Part shown: positions 6,975 through 15,865 of the stretch, one piece after another
Layout: each line of letters begins with the position of its first letter
Position numbering within the stretch: the first letter of the stretch is position 1
Source: Lachnospiraceae bacterium
Lineage (GTDB): Bacteria; Bacillota; Clostridia; Lachnospirales; Lachnospiraceae
DNA length: 64,000 nucleotides
Direction of reading: 5' to 3'
Assembly: GCA_017463225.1 (NCBI GenBank)
Contig: JAFTPO010000063.1
Span: forward strand, 1-64,000
Notes under the pieces: generated by a model
Databases searched by the model: none
What the model saw: only the letters and a program-made list of their open reading frames with translations
Told to the model about the DNA's origin: nothing
Made by a program: the position numbers and the translations under genes

Positions 6975-9554
6975 ATGGCAATACTAAAGTGCAAAATGTG
7001 TGGCGGTGACATAGAACTGTCTGCAGATAAAACCTTTGGAACATGTGATTATTGTGGATGTACAAACACATTTCCTAAGATAGATGATGAGCAAAGAGCG
7101 GTAGCCTTTAACAGAGGTAATCACTTTAGAAGAATAGGAGAATTTGATAAGGCTCTTGCTGTATATGAAAGAATTGTTATGGAAGACAATACCGATGCCG
7201 AGGCGCATTGGTGTTGTGCTTTGTGTAGGTTTGGTATCGAGTATGTGGAGGACCCAACAACCTACGAGTGGGTTCCAACCTGCCACAGAGCTAGCTTTGA
7301 CAGTATCTTAGAGGATGTGGATTATTTGGCAGCAGTAGAGTATTCGGATGGCGTTACTCAGAGACAGTACCAGAAGGAAGCTAACAAGATTGCTGAGATT
7401 CAGAGAGGAATACTTGCCACATCACAGAATGAGGAGCCATTTGATGTATTTATATGTTATAAGGAGTCTGATGAAAATGGTGATAGAACCGTAGACAGCA
7501 CGTTGGCACAGGATATCTATTACCAGTTAAATGATAAGGGATACAGGACCTTTTTTGCCAGAATAACACTTGAGGATTTGGTTGGTGCGCAGTACGAACC
7601 ATACATTTTTGCTGCATTAAATTCTGCTAAGGTGATGATTGTTGTTGGCACTAAGGCTGAGTACTTAAATGCTGTATGGGTGAAAAATGAGTGGAGTAGA
7701 TATCTTGCACTTATGAAGAAAGACAAATCAAAGGTTATCCTTCCTTGCTTTAGAGATATGGACCCGTATGATATGCCGGAGGCACTTTCTGTGTTGCAGT
7801 CATATGATATGTCTAAGATAGGATTTATTCAGGATCTTCTTCGTGGTGTTGAGAAGATTGTGAGCAAGGATGCAGAAGGTGTAACAAAAAAGGTTGAGGT
7901 TGTGCATCAGGAAAGTGATGTTCGAGGTATCGCATTGATTAAGAGAGGATATATGGCTTTGGAAGATGAGGAATGGGAAAAGGCCGAGGGATATTTTGAT
8001 GAAGCTCTTAATATTGATGCAGAAAATTACGAAGCTTACCTAGGAGTGTTCCTAGCAAAGAATAAGAAACTAAATTTGGATGAGATTATTGAAATGTTTA
8101 TGTATAGTTTTAAAGATAAGAAGGCTTTTTCGAAGACTATACAAGAAAGTCCAAGAGTGAACGAGACTATAGAAAAATTCAGTATTCCAGATTGTTTTAC
8201 GTCTTCAGACATAAAGAATTGTTTTGTTTATGATTTGTCATATCAATCTTATGTTGATGACACTAGAAAATATGAAGAAACTGCTAAATCATATTTGGCT
8301 AAAGACAAGACTTGGAAAAAAGCATTGCAGTTCTCACCAGAAGATAGAAAAATAGAACTTATTGAGGTTGAAAATAAGATTATTGCTCATATTGAAGAGC
8401 AAACAAGACTGGCTGAATTACACGAGACTGAAACAAAAGAAAGCAAGATTGCCGAATACAATGCTTTTGTGGATGAGAAGTGTCTCGAGGTAGAAGAAAA
8501 ATATAGCAAGTTAATCGAAAAAAGAGCTGAAGAAAAAAGAAAGTTTGAAGAAATTAGATTATCAGATTATAAAAGCGCTTGTGAGATTATGGACAACGCA
8601 AAAAAGAGTGAAGAATACAGAGATGCTGCGGAAATATTTAGGGAATTAGGTGATTATGAAGATTGTAGGGCAAGGGCTGTAGAGTGTGAACAACAATATA
8701 ATCGATTAGTAGAAGAGCAAAGAAGAAGAGAAGAACTTGCAGCGCAAGAAGAAAAAAGAATCTACCGTGAGAAAGTAAAAAAGAGAATCATTCTTGGGAT
8801 ATGTTTTGCTGCAGTTATAGTTGCGCTTGTATTGGTTATGACAAAGGTTATATTGCCAAATATGGAGAGAAAGAATACTTATGAAAAAGCAATTGAGAAG
8901 TATAATGCGCAAAGTTATGAAGAGGCAATCGAAATCTTTGAAGGTATAGGTGATTATAAAGATTCGAAAACGTATACGAAAATGTCAAAATATGAGCTGG
9001 CTAATATACTAAAGCAGGAAGAAAAGTATATTGAAGCTGCAAGATTATTTACAGAGCTTGGAGAATATGAGGATAGTGGTGAATTATTAAAAGAATGTAA
9101 ACAAGCTATATCGGCAGCAGAAGAAGAACAAAAAAGATTGGAAGCTGAGGAGGCGGCAAGGGAAGCTGAAGAAGCGGCAAGAATAGAACGAGAAAATGCT
9201 ATTGCTAATTTTAGTTATTATAATGAAACATATAACTATTTTATAGAACATAAGCAAGAGTATACAAAACTGTCTGGCTCGGAAATAGAAGATATTATAG
9301 TTGGAACATGGAATCGACAATATGCGTATGCGGGTACTATAGGTGCTTGTGTTTATGTGATTTATTCTGATGGAACGTGTAAAGAATTAAACACTAATTA
9401 TGAGATGATTTCTAATTGGGAAATAACAGGTGATGTGTATCAACAAGGAGTAAAAACCTATTTTGATAAGTATGATGTTTATGATATAGGTGATGGATAT
9501 TATATGTTATATGAAAATGGAACATCAGAACCTAAAATTTTGATGTGGAAATAG
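6975..9554 (+). CDS. Zinc-ribbon-TIR-TPR protein with a transmembrane segment
   Basis: An 859-residue protein. C6/C9 and C24/C27 form a zinc ribbon; residues about 40-85 are TPR-like. A TIR domain spans about 156-285 (FDVFICYKE start, FFARITLED, and WVKNEW). Glu239 in WVKNEW aligns by motif with the catalytic Glu of SARM1-type NADase TIR domains (WVHKE). After more TPR and coiled-coil sequence there is one hydrophobic helix at about 605-629, then repeats of the 'FxxLGDYxDS' type and a small beta-rich end domain. The TIR half is probably cytoplasmic. It is paralogous to the next gene, with an identical first 29 nt. NAD+ cleavage is an inference. Confidence 0.85.
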   Translation: MAILKCKMCGGDIELSADKTFGTCDYCGCTNTFPKIDDEQRAVAFNRGNHFRRIGEFDKALAVYERIVMEDNTDAEAHWCCALCRFGIEYVEDPTTYEWVPTCHRASFDSILEDVDYLAAVEYSDGVTQRQYQKEANKIAEIQRGILATSQNEEPFDVFICYKESDENGDRTVDSTLAQDIYYQLNDKGYRTFFARITLEDLVGAQYEPYIFAALNSAKVMIVVGTKAEYLNAVWVKNEWSRYLALMKKDKSKVILPCFRDMDPYDMPEALSVLQSYDMSKIGFIQDLLRGVEKIVSKDAEGVTKKVEVVHQESDVRGIALIKRGYMALEDEEWEKAEGYFDEALNIDAENYEAYLGVFLAKNKKLNLDEIIEMFMYSFKDKKAFSKTIQESPRVNETIEKFSIPDCFTSSDIKNCFVYDLSYQSYVDDTRKYEETAKSYLAKDKTWKKALQFSPEDRKIELIEVENKIIAHIEEQTRLAELHETETKESKIAEYNAFVDEKCLEVEEKYSKLIEKRAEEKRKFEEIRLSDYKSACEIMDNAKKSEEYRDAAEIFRELGDYEDCRARAVECEQQYNRLVEEQRRREELAAQEEKRIYREKVKKRIILGICFAAVIVALVLVMTKVILPNMERKNTYEKAIEKYNAQSYEEAIEIFEGIGDYKDSKTYTKMSKYELANILKQEEKYIEAARLFTELGEYEDSGELLKECKQAISAAEEEQKRLEAEEAAREAEEAARIERENAIANFSYYNETYNYFIEHKQEYTKLSGSEIEDIIVGTWNRQYAYAGTIGACVYVIYSDGTCKELNTNYEMISNWEITGDVYQQGVKTYFDKYDVYDIGDGYYMLYENGTSEPKILMWK

Positions 9555-9578
9555 TATCAATTAATCGGAGGATTCATA

Positions 9579-12500
9579 ATGGCAATACTAAAGTGCAAAA
9601 TGTGTGGCGGTGAGCTGGACATCATAGATGATTCTAATGTAGTAGAGTGTGAGTATTGTGGCAGTAAGCAGACAATACCGGACGTGGATGATGAGAAAAA
9701 GTTGAGACTATATGACAGAGCTAACAAGCTTCGTATGGCTTGTGATTATGATAAATCAGCTGGCGTGTACGAGAGTATAGTTGCTGAATTTCCAGATGAG
9801 GCTGAGGCATACTGGGGACTAATTCTCTGTAAGTATGGTATAGAGTATGTGGATGACCCGGCTACTGGAAAGAAGATACCTACATGCCATCGTTCTTCCT
9901 TTGATAGTGTCATGGAAGACCCTAGTTTTGAGATGGTTATGGAGAATGCAGATTCTATCGCTATGGGTGTATATCATGCAGAGGCAAAGCAGATTGAAGA
10001 GATAAGAAGAAGGATTGTAGAAATCTCAAATACTGCTGAAGATTATGACATTTTTATATGCTACAAGGAAACTGCTGAGGACGGAGATAGAACAATTGAT
10101 AGTGTAATAGCACAAGATGTGTATGATGCCTTGACCAGCAAAGGGTATAAGGTTTTCTTTGCGCGCGTTTCTCTAGAGGACAAGCTGGGCCAGGAGTATG
10201 AGCCATACATTTTCTCTGCTCTAAATTCTTCTGAGATTATGCTTGTGTTTGGAACAGAGTTTAACAACTTTAATGCTATATGGGTAAAAAATGAGTGGAG
10301 CAGGTTTCTTAAACTCATAGAGAGAAATTCCAAGAAATCACTTATTCCATGCTACAAGAATATCGATGCTTATGATATGCCAAAGGAATTCGCTAGACTT
10401 CAGGCACAGGATATGGGTAAAGTTGGCGCTGTGCAGGATTTGATTAGGGGCATCGAGAAACTAATAGGAACGAGAACTATACAGTCAGAAATTGAAGGGG
10501 AAATCAAAGAAAAAAAAGTAGATAATAGCGCTAAAAATAATGTTGCTGTGTTATTGCAAAGAGGAAATCTTGCTCTTGAAGATGAAGAATGGGATAACGC
10601 AAATAAGTTCTTTGAGGAAACATTAAATTATGATGCGAATTGTGCAGATGCATATCTTGGTAAGCTTATGAGTGATTTGAAAGTCAGTAAGCTAGAACAA
10701 TTAAATGAACTAGAAAAATCCTTTAGTACTAATAAAAATTATAAAAAAGTTGAGAGATTTGGAGAGGAAAGTTTGGTTGATATTCTTAAAGAATATCTGA
10801 GGGCTATAGAAGGAAGAAACAATGAAAAACGCATGAATGATATATATAATGACGCTTTACGCAAAATAGAAAGCTATCAATATAGTGATGCATTAACTGC
10901 ATTGGAAAGTATACGAGGATTTTTAGATGTAGAAAAATTGATACAGGAGATAACCACAATAATTGAATTTGAAAAGATGCAGTGTGAAGAAAGGGAACGT
11001 GCAAAGAGGGAATGTGAAAGAACAAAAGATGAATGGGAAAATAAGACTATTGTAAAAATCGTAGATGAAATAAAGAGTGGATATGACAATAGAAAAATGG
11101 AATCGTTACAACTATCTGTTGAGAAATTAAACAAAGAGAAGAAGGTGATTGCGGATAGATTAAAAAGTTATAATGATTACAAACAAAATGTACAAGATAT
11201 AAAAAGGGAATATGAGGAATTAGTAAGAGAAAAATCTGGACTTGAAAGTCTTAATCAAAGTTTAACAATAGAAAAAGATGGTCTAGGTATATTTGCAATT
11301 AAGCGTAAGGCGGAGATTGATAATGAGTTACAAAGGATTCCAATTCAGCAGAAAAAAGTACAAGAAAAACTTGAAGAATTAGAGAAATTTCTTGAAACTA
11401 AATGCGAGAATGCCATAGATGATTTTATAGTAGAAAAAAATAAAAGAATGGAAGAGATAAAATCTGAATTGTTGACTGCAAATGAAATGCTACAGACATT
11501 AAATTCTAACGATTGTGGATATCAAAATGAAGAGGCGACGATAGAGAAATTTGTATGTGAAATAAATAGTTCTGGAGAGTTAGATGAACTTGTAAGAATT
11601 TATTATGAAACGCAATTTAATAATGTTAATAAGCATGATGTAATAAAGTTAGGCAGGTACCAAAATGAAGATATTGAGTGGATTGTCTTGGATAAGCAGG
11701 ATGATAAATGCTTGTTGCTTGCAAAATATGCTGTGGAGATATTGCCTTTTGATTGCTATAGGGAAGATGAAAAATCCGAGTGGGGAAATTGTACATTAAG
11801 AAGATGGTTAAATGAGTATTTTTTTGATGTTGCTTTTGTAAATGCAGAAAAAAATGTCATTGAGACAACAGAACTGAATGATGAGAGTACAGATGACAAG
11901 TTGTTTTTATTTAACAAAAACGAAGCAGAACTATATGTTGAGGATAAAAATTTAATGTGTGAATTATCTTCGTATCTAAAAAAAAGGGCGGTATCGGATT
12001 CTTCGATAAATTTCAACGAAAATCCAAATTATGGATGGTGGTTGAGAGGCGGGTACAAAAATAAAGACTATGTGTTAGTATGTTGTGGCGATTTTGAGGA
12101 GGATAGATTTCTTTATAATGGATGTAAATCTGCATTAGTAAGACCTGCAATGTGGATTAACATAAATGATGCGGAGCAGATTGACAATTCAATAGGAACT
12201 GAAATTACAATCAATACAATAAAAAATAATCTAATTACAAAACTAAGAAATGATTATACAGAGGATTATTATCGTATAGAATTTGCAAGCACTGACAAAT
12301 ATAGCGTTGTGAAATTTGGTGAATATCAAAAAGAGGCGTTAAGATGGATTGTAATAGACAAAATTGATAATAAATGTTTATTGCTTAGTAAAGATATTAT
12401 TGATTATAAATATCATATGTCAAAAGAAACTAAATGGAAATGTACCGATTTAAGAAAATGGTTGAATGAAGATTTTTATAATGTAGCTTTTTTAAAAGGA

Positions 12501-13469
12501 GAAAAAAAGTTTATTTCTACAACATTTAATACTGGTGAAATTAAAGAAGATAAAGTGTTTTTGCTGAGTAATGAGGAAGTTGAAAGGCTTCTTCCTGATA
12601 AATTGAAACGAAAATGCAATAATTCGCAGTGGTCAAATTATAGAAGAATTTGTCTATCATCTGATGAAAAAAAAGATTATTTCAGTTGGTGGCTTCGAAC
12701 TGAAGTTAAAAATAATCTTCTTGGTGTTGATGATGAGGGAAGTACTTGGAATTATGGATTCAATCCGTCATATCATGATTATTGTGGAATACGTCCTAGT
12801 ATATGGTTAGATATAAGTGGAATTAATATACAAGACAGCTACAATTCTAGTGACTTGGAGAATAATAAGGATACTAAAGACTATTATAAAAAGATGTTTA
12901 AAAAGTCCATGGTTGGATATGATATAAACTTTGGCGAATATCAAGATGAAGATATAGAGTGGGTAGTGTTAGACAAGACTGATACGAGTGTCTTTGTGAT
13001 AAGCAAATATCTTATTGATGTGTTACCATTCCATAATGCAGGTGGAAAGGTGATATGGAAAGATTGCTCGTTAAGAAATTGGCTTAATGGTACATTTTAT
13101 TCAACAGCCTTTTGTTTAGAAGAAAAAAAGATGATAAAAGTTACAGAAAACACAGGTACGTATCTTACAGAAAAATCAAATGACTATGTATTTATATTAA
13201 ATGTTGATGAAACAAAAAAATACATGGAATCGGAAGAAATTCGCTCTTGTAGGTTGACATCATATGCTGTAGCTAAATTCCCAAATTATGGTGGAGTGTG
13301 TGAGTGGTGGCTTAGAGATGAAGGAGAAGCTAGAATTAACTGTTTAGATTATGTTGGTTATATTGTTGATTGTGATGGTACAGTATTTAATTCTCCTACT
13401 ACACAAGTTGAATCAGACGTAACAGGTGTTCGTCCAGCAATGTGGATTGATTTTTCGTCTGTGTTATAG
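9579..13469 (+). CDS. Zinc-ribbon-TIR-coiled-coil protein with three DUF6273-like repeats
   Basis: A 1296-residue protein. C6/C9 and C24/C27 form the same ribbon as the upstream paralogue; the TIR domain (about 156-285) keeps the FICYKE start and candidate catalytic Glu239 in WVKNEW. Then come TPR-like sequence and a long coiled coil (about 450-660). The C-terminal half is three tandem copies of about 175 residues (688-861, 910-1078, 1115-1290), each starting like FGEYQxExIEWVVLDK, having an LRxWLN motif, and ending in RPxxW. This matches DUF6273. No membrane segment was seen. DUF6273 may be a ligand-binding module; that is a guess. Confidence 0.85.
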   Translation: MAILKCKMCGGELDIIDDSNVVECEYCGSKQTIPDVDDEKKLRLYDRANKLRMACDYDKSAGVYESIVAEFPDEAEAYWGLILCKYGIEYVDDPATGKKIPTCHRSSFDSVMEDPSFEMVMENADSIAMGVYHAEAKQIEEIRRRIVEISNTAEDYDIFICYKETAEDGDRTIDSVIAQDVYDALTSKGYKVFFARVSLEDKLGQEYEPYIFSALNSSEIMLVFGTEFNNFNAIWVKNEWSRFLKLIERNSKKSLIPCYKNIDAYDMPKEFARLQAQDMGKVGAVQDLIRGIEKLIGTRTIQSEIEGEIKEKKVDNSAKNNVAVLLQRGNLALEDEEWDNANKFFEETLNYDANCADAYLGKLMSDLKVSKLEQLNELEKSFSTNKNYKKVERFGEESLVDILKEYLRAIEGRNNEKRMNDIYNDALRKIESYQYSDALTALESIRGFLDVEKLIQEITTIIEFEKMQCEERERAKRECERTKDEWENKTIVKIVDEIKSGYDNRKMESLQLSVEKLNKEKKVIADRLKSYNDYKQNVQDIKREYEELVREKSGLESLNQSLTIEKDGLGIFAIKRKAEIDNELQRIPIQQKKVQEKLEELEKFLETKCENAIDDFIVEKNKRMEEIKSELLTANEMLQTLNSNDCGYQNEEATIEKFVCEINSSGELDELVRIYYETQFNNVNKHDVIKLGRYQNEDIEWIVLDKQDDKCLLLAKYAVEILPFDCYREDEKSEWGNCTLRRWLNEYFFDVAFVNAEKNVIETTELNDESTDDKLFLFNKNEAELYVEDKNLMCELSSYLKKRAVSDSSINFNENPNYGWWLRGGYKNKDYVLVCCGDFEEDRFLYNGCKSALVRPAMWININDAEQIDNSIGTEITINTIKNNLITKLRNDYTEDYYRIEFASTDKYSVVKFGEYQKEALRWIVIDKIDNKCLLLSKDIIDYKYHMSKETKWKCTDLRKWLNEDFYNVAFLKGEKKFISTTFNTGEIKEDKVFLLSNEEVERLLPDKLKRKCNNSQWSNYRRICLSSDEKKDYFSWWLRTEVKNNLLGVDDEGSTWNYGFNPSYHDYCGIRPSIWLDISGINIQDSYNSSDLENNKDTKDYYKKMFKKSMVGYDINFGEYQDEDIEWVVLDKTDTSVFVISKYLIDVLPFHNAGGKVIWKDCSLRNWLNGTFYSTAFCLEEKKMIKVTENTGTYLTEKSNDYVFILNVDETKKYMESEEIRSCRLTSYAVAKFPNYGGVCEWWLRDEGEARINCLDYVGYIVDCDGTVFNSPTTQVESDVTGVRPAMWIDFSSVL

Positions 13470-13574
13470 TTATAAGAGGGAAAATAATATTATCTAATGC
13501 AAACTCAAGATGGTACGCTACAAGCAATATATAAAAGAAAGTAGAATAAAATCTATTTTGGAGGATAGTAACCA

Positions 13575-13907
13575 ATGATATATAATTTTGACAGAATTTA
13601 TGATTCGATAAAAGGTAAGTATTTATTAAGCCATGAAGAGGAAAACAAATTTAACAGTATTACGCTACCTACATTTGAAAAAACAAGAGAGTTATTTTTG
13701 TTTTTTGATGATATCGACATAAATACAGTAAAATGCTTAAATGTTTGTCAAATGGAAAAAGAATATAAAAATGGTAATTATAGAGCACCGGATGGTATAG
13801 TCAGAAATTTTGAAGATTTTTTGGTTTGGAGTTGTACTTATGTGCTATATATGTTTTCGGACTGGGATAAAAACAAAATTAAAGAAGAATTAGAAAAAAG
13901 GATATAA
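13575..13907 (+). CDS. Small hypothetical protein at the end of the TIR cluster
   Basis: A 110-residue protein that I do not recognise. It is AT-rich, mixed in charge with many aromatic residues, and has no signal peptide or clear membrane helix. TTGGAGG precedes the ATG at a usual distance. It lies 105 bp after the DUF6273-TIR gene and could be an accessory or immunity-like partner, but nothing in the sequence proves it. The downstream stretch 13908-14084 holds an imperfect AATGTC/GACATT inverted repeat (14020-14040) and no gene. Confidence 0.5.
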   Translation: MIYNFDRIYDSIKGKYLLSHEEENKFNSITLPTFEKTRELFLFFDDIDINTVKCLNVCQMEKEYKNGNYRAPDGIVRNFEDFLVWSCTYVLYMFSDWDKNKIKEELEKRI

Positions 13908-14057
13908 AAATGACTGGTAGGAAAAAGTGAGTATCATTATATCCTTGTATTTCTTAAGACTGTTGAAAATACTAGGTTTTCGGAGTGTATTATTTTTAGC
14001 GTTCACAAAGGTTTTACAGAATGTCTCAAATCGCGACATTTGTTCAAATCTTTATTC

Positions 14058-14085
14058 TTTACTTTTAATTAGGTGTATGTATAAT
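14058..14085 (+). promoter_or_regulatory. Sigma-A-type promoter
   Basis: TTTACT (14058-14063) and TATAAT (14080-14085) are separated by 16 nt. They lie 33 bp upstream of the truncated Rpn-like gene and probably served the original full-length gene. Confidence 0.5.
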
Positions 14086-14117
14086 TATATCTAGGAAACA
14101 CAAAAGATGAGGCAGAT

Positions 14118-14498
14118 ATGCCTGATCTGTACCACTGGGCACAGCTGTTTCGTGCCACCACCTGGGAGGAAATTTTGATGTTAGCTGAAAAGAATGAAAA
14201 TATAAAGGAATGCATAGTTACACTTAAGGAGCTGACTGAGGATGAGAAGATTCAGCTGGAGTGCGAGGCCAGAGAGCGTAGCAGACTGGATTATTTGGCG
14301 GCTACCAGATATGGATATAAGCAGGGCCATGAGGAAGGACGTGCTGTAGAGCGTGAACAGGGAATATATAACCTTGTCTCCACCCTTAAGGATTTGAATA
14401 TCCCGGATGCTGATATTATAGATAAACTGGTAGAGAAGTATGAACTGACTTCAGAGGAAGCTGCTAAGCATTTGGACAAGTTCTCTAAAATCTCATAG
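14118..14498 (+). pseudogene. Truncated Rpn/PDDEXK-type transposase-like nuclease, C-terminal part
   Basis: The 126 residues start LYHWAQLFRATTWEEILMLAEKN and continue into a charged helical tail, matching the C-terminal third of the Rpn (recombination-promoting nuclease, PD-(D/E)XK 'putative transposase') family. The nuclease core, normally about 200 residues upstream, is missing. The frame is open only back to 14085, and upstream DNA contains a promoter but no nuclease coding. An internal deletion is the simplest explanation. The remaining ORF could still be translated, but there is no strong ribosome binding site. Confidence 0.65.
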
Positions 14499-14505
14499 CA
14501 ATCAC

Positions 14506-14542
14506 AAGGTTTCAGCCTGTTTTTCAGGTTGGAACCTTTTTA
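14506..14542 (+). terminator. Rho-independent terminator
   Basis: AAGGTTTCAGCCTG pairs with CAGGTTGGAACCTT (wobble pairs allowed) across a short T loop and runs into TTTTT. It ends the truncated Rpn-like unit. Confidence 0.75.
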
Positions 14543-14592
14543 GTTTACCATTTCCACAATTTCCCGCTTCATTTTTCTGTATATTTGCCATA

Positions 14593-14621
14593 TTGCATAA
14601 ATGCCTCATTTTGTATATTAT
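14593..14621 (+). promoter_or_regulatory. Sigma-A-type promoter for the YbjQ-like gene
   Basis: TTGCAT (14593-14598), a 17-nt spacer and TATTAT (14616-14621) lie 69 bp upstream of the chosen start at 14690. Confidence 0.55.
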
Positions 14622-14689
14622 TACAATTAGGGAGAAATCGGTTACACATGGGGCGTGTACGGATATAATTTTGTATGGAGGAGTTTGGG

Positions 14690-15802
14690 ATGTATATTGC
14701 GACTACGGATAATATTGCAAATAGAGAGATTAAAGAAGTAATAGGCCTTGTTATGAGTACAGAGATAAGCTCTCTTAGGGTTATGCTGGCTGGTGAAGAG
14801 GCTGGTAAGGAGTATCTCTATGATGAGTGCTTGAGAAAGGCCAAGAGAAAGCTTGAGAACAACGCCACCAAACTAGGCGCAAATGCTGTTATAGGTGTTA
14901 AGACTAATATTACCACATCTACTGAGTTAGGACTTATGCTTACTCTTACAGGAACTGCTGTAAAGCTTGAGTTTTCTGAGGAGGAAAGAGTAGCTGAGGA
15001 GGCTAGAAAGGCCGAGAAGAAGAGACTCGAGGAAGAGGCTAGACGTGCTGAGCTTGCCAGAACAGCGGCGGAGGCCAGAGCACAGGCGAAGGCAGAGGCA
15101 GAGGCTAAGATAGCCGAGGAGATAAAGGCTGCAGCGGCAGCTAAGGTTGCGGCAGAGGCTAAGGCTGCTCAGGAGATAAAGGCTGCTAAGGAGGCTATGG
15201 AGCTGGCTAAGGCTAGAGCTGAGGAGGAGATTAAGCAGGCAGAGGCTACAAAGGCGGAGGCTCAGACCAGAGCTATGGCAGAGGCAAGAGCCATACTTGA
15301 TTCTAAGGTTGCAGCAGAGAGAGCTACAGTTGAGGCTAAGGCAGCAAAGGATATGGCTGCAGAGGAGGCTAAGATTAAGGCCCTTGAGGCGGAGCTTGAG
15401 GCTGCCCTTGAGAAGGCTAATCAGGCATTGGCAGAGAGAGATCAGCTTTTAGTACAGGCGCTTAGCAAGATAGAGAGCTTAGAGAAGGCTAATCTGGAAC
15501 TTCAAAAACAGTCAGAGCCGGAGATGGTAGCTGAAGAGGTTATAGAAGAGAATCTGGCTGGAATAGATGAGATTATGGACGCCAGAAAAAAGAAGGCAGA
15601 TGAGATTAACGAGAATGATGTAAGAATCGTTGAGGCTATAAATGAGTTTGGTAAGCCGGTATCAGCTTCTAACATTCAGGAGAAGGTTTCTGATATGTCT
15701 ATGATGGAGGTTCTCACCGCTTTAAATAAGTTGGTTGAGAAGGAAGTTGTTGTTAGAGACGAGGGTCTTTACACATTGCCGGATAGAGCAAAGTTTATAT
15801 AG
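14690..15802 (+). CDS. YbjQ-like domain fused to Ala/Glu-rich coiled coil and winged-helix-like end
   Basis: A 370-residue protein. Residues 1-95 resemble the YbjQ/UPF0145 (DUF74) family, including KLGANAVIGVK, the typical '(G/L)ANAVIGV' strand. Residues about 100-285 are an Ala/Glu/Lys-rich coiled coil with little other sequence. The last 65 residues look like a small winged-helix domain (IVEAINEFGKPVSASNIQEK ... EGLYTL). YbjQ proteins are normally only about 100 residues, so this is an unusual fusion. GGAGGA at 14677-14682 supports the ATG at 14690 over an in-frame ATG at 14675. Function unknown; scaffold or regulator is possible. Confidence 0.7.
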   Translation: MYIATTDNIANREIKEVIGLVMSTEISSLRVMLAGEEAGKEYLYDECLRKAKRKLENNATKLGANAVIGVKTNITTSTELGLMLTLTGTAVKLEFSEEERVAEEARKAEKKRLEEEARRAELARTAAEARAQAKAEAEAKIAEEIKAAAAAKVAAEAKAAQEIKAAKEAMELAKARAEEEIKQAEATKAEAQTRAMAEARAILDSKVAAERATVEAKAAKDMAAEEAKIKALEAELEAALEKANQALAERDQLLVQALSKIESLEKANLELQKQSEPEMVAEEVIEENLAGIDEIMDARKKKADEINENDVRIVEAINEFGKPVSASNIQEKVSDMSMMEVLTALNKLVEKEVVVRDEGLYTLPDRAKFI

Positions 15803-15813
15803 AAGAAAAGGGC

Positions 15814-15845
15814 TAGGCGGTGGAGTTGTTCTACCGCCTATTTCA
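15814..15845 (+). terminator. Hairpin after the YbjQ-like gene
   Basis: TAGGCGGTGGA pairs with TCTACCGCCTA around a 5-nt loop and is followed by a short T-rich tail (TTTCATATTTT). It is a moderate terminator that probably lets some read-through into the next gene. Confidence 0.6.
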
Positions 15846-15865
15846 TATTTTAAAGGATGGTTGAT

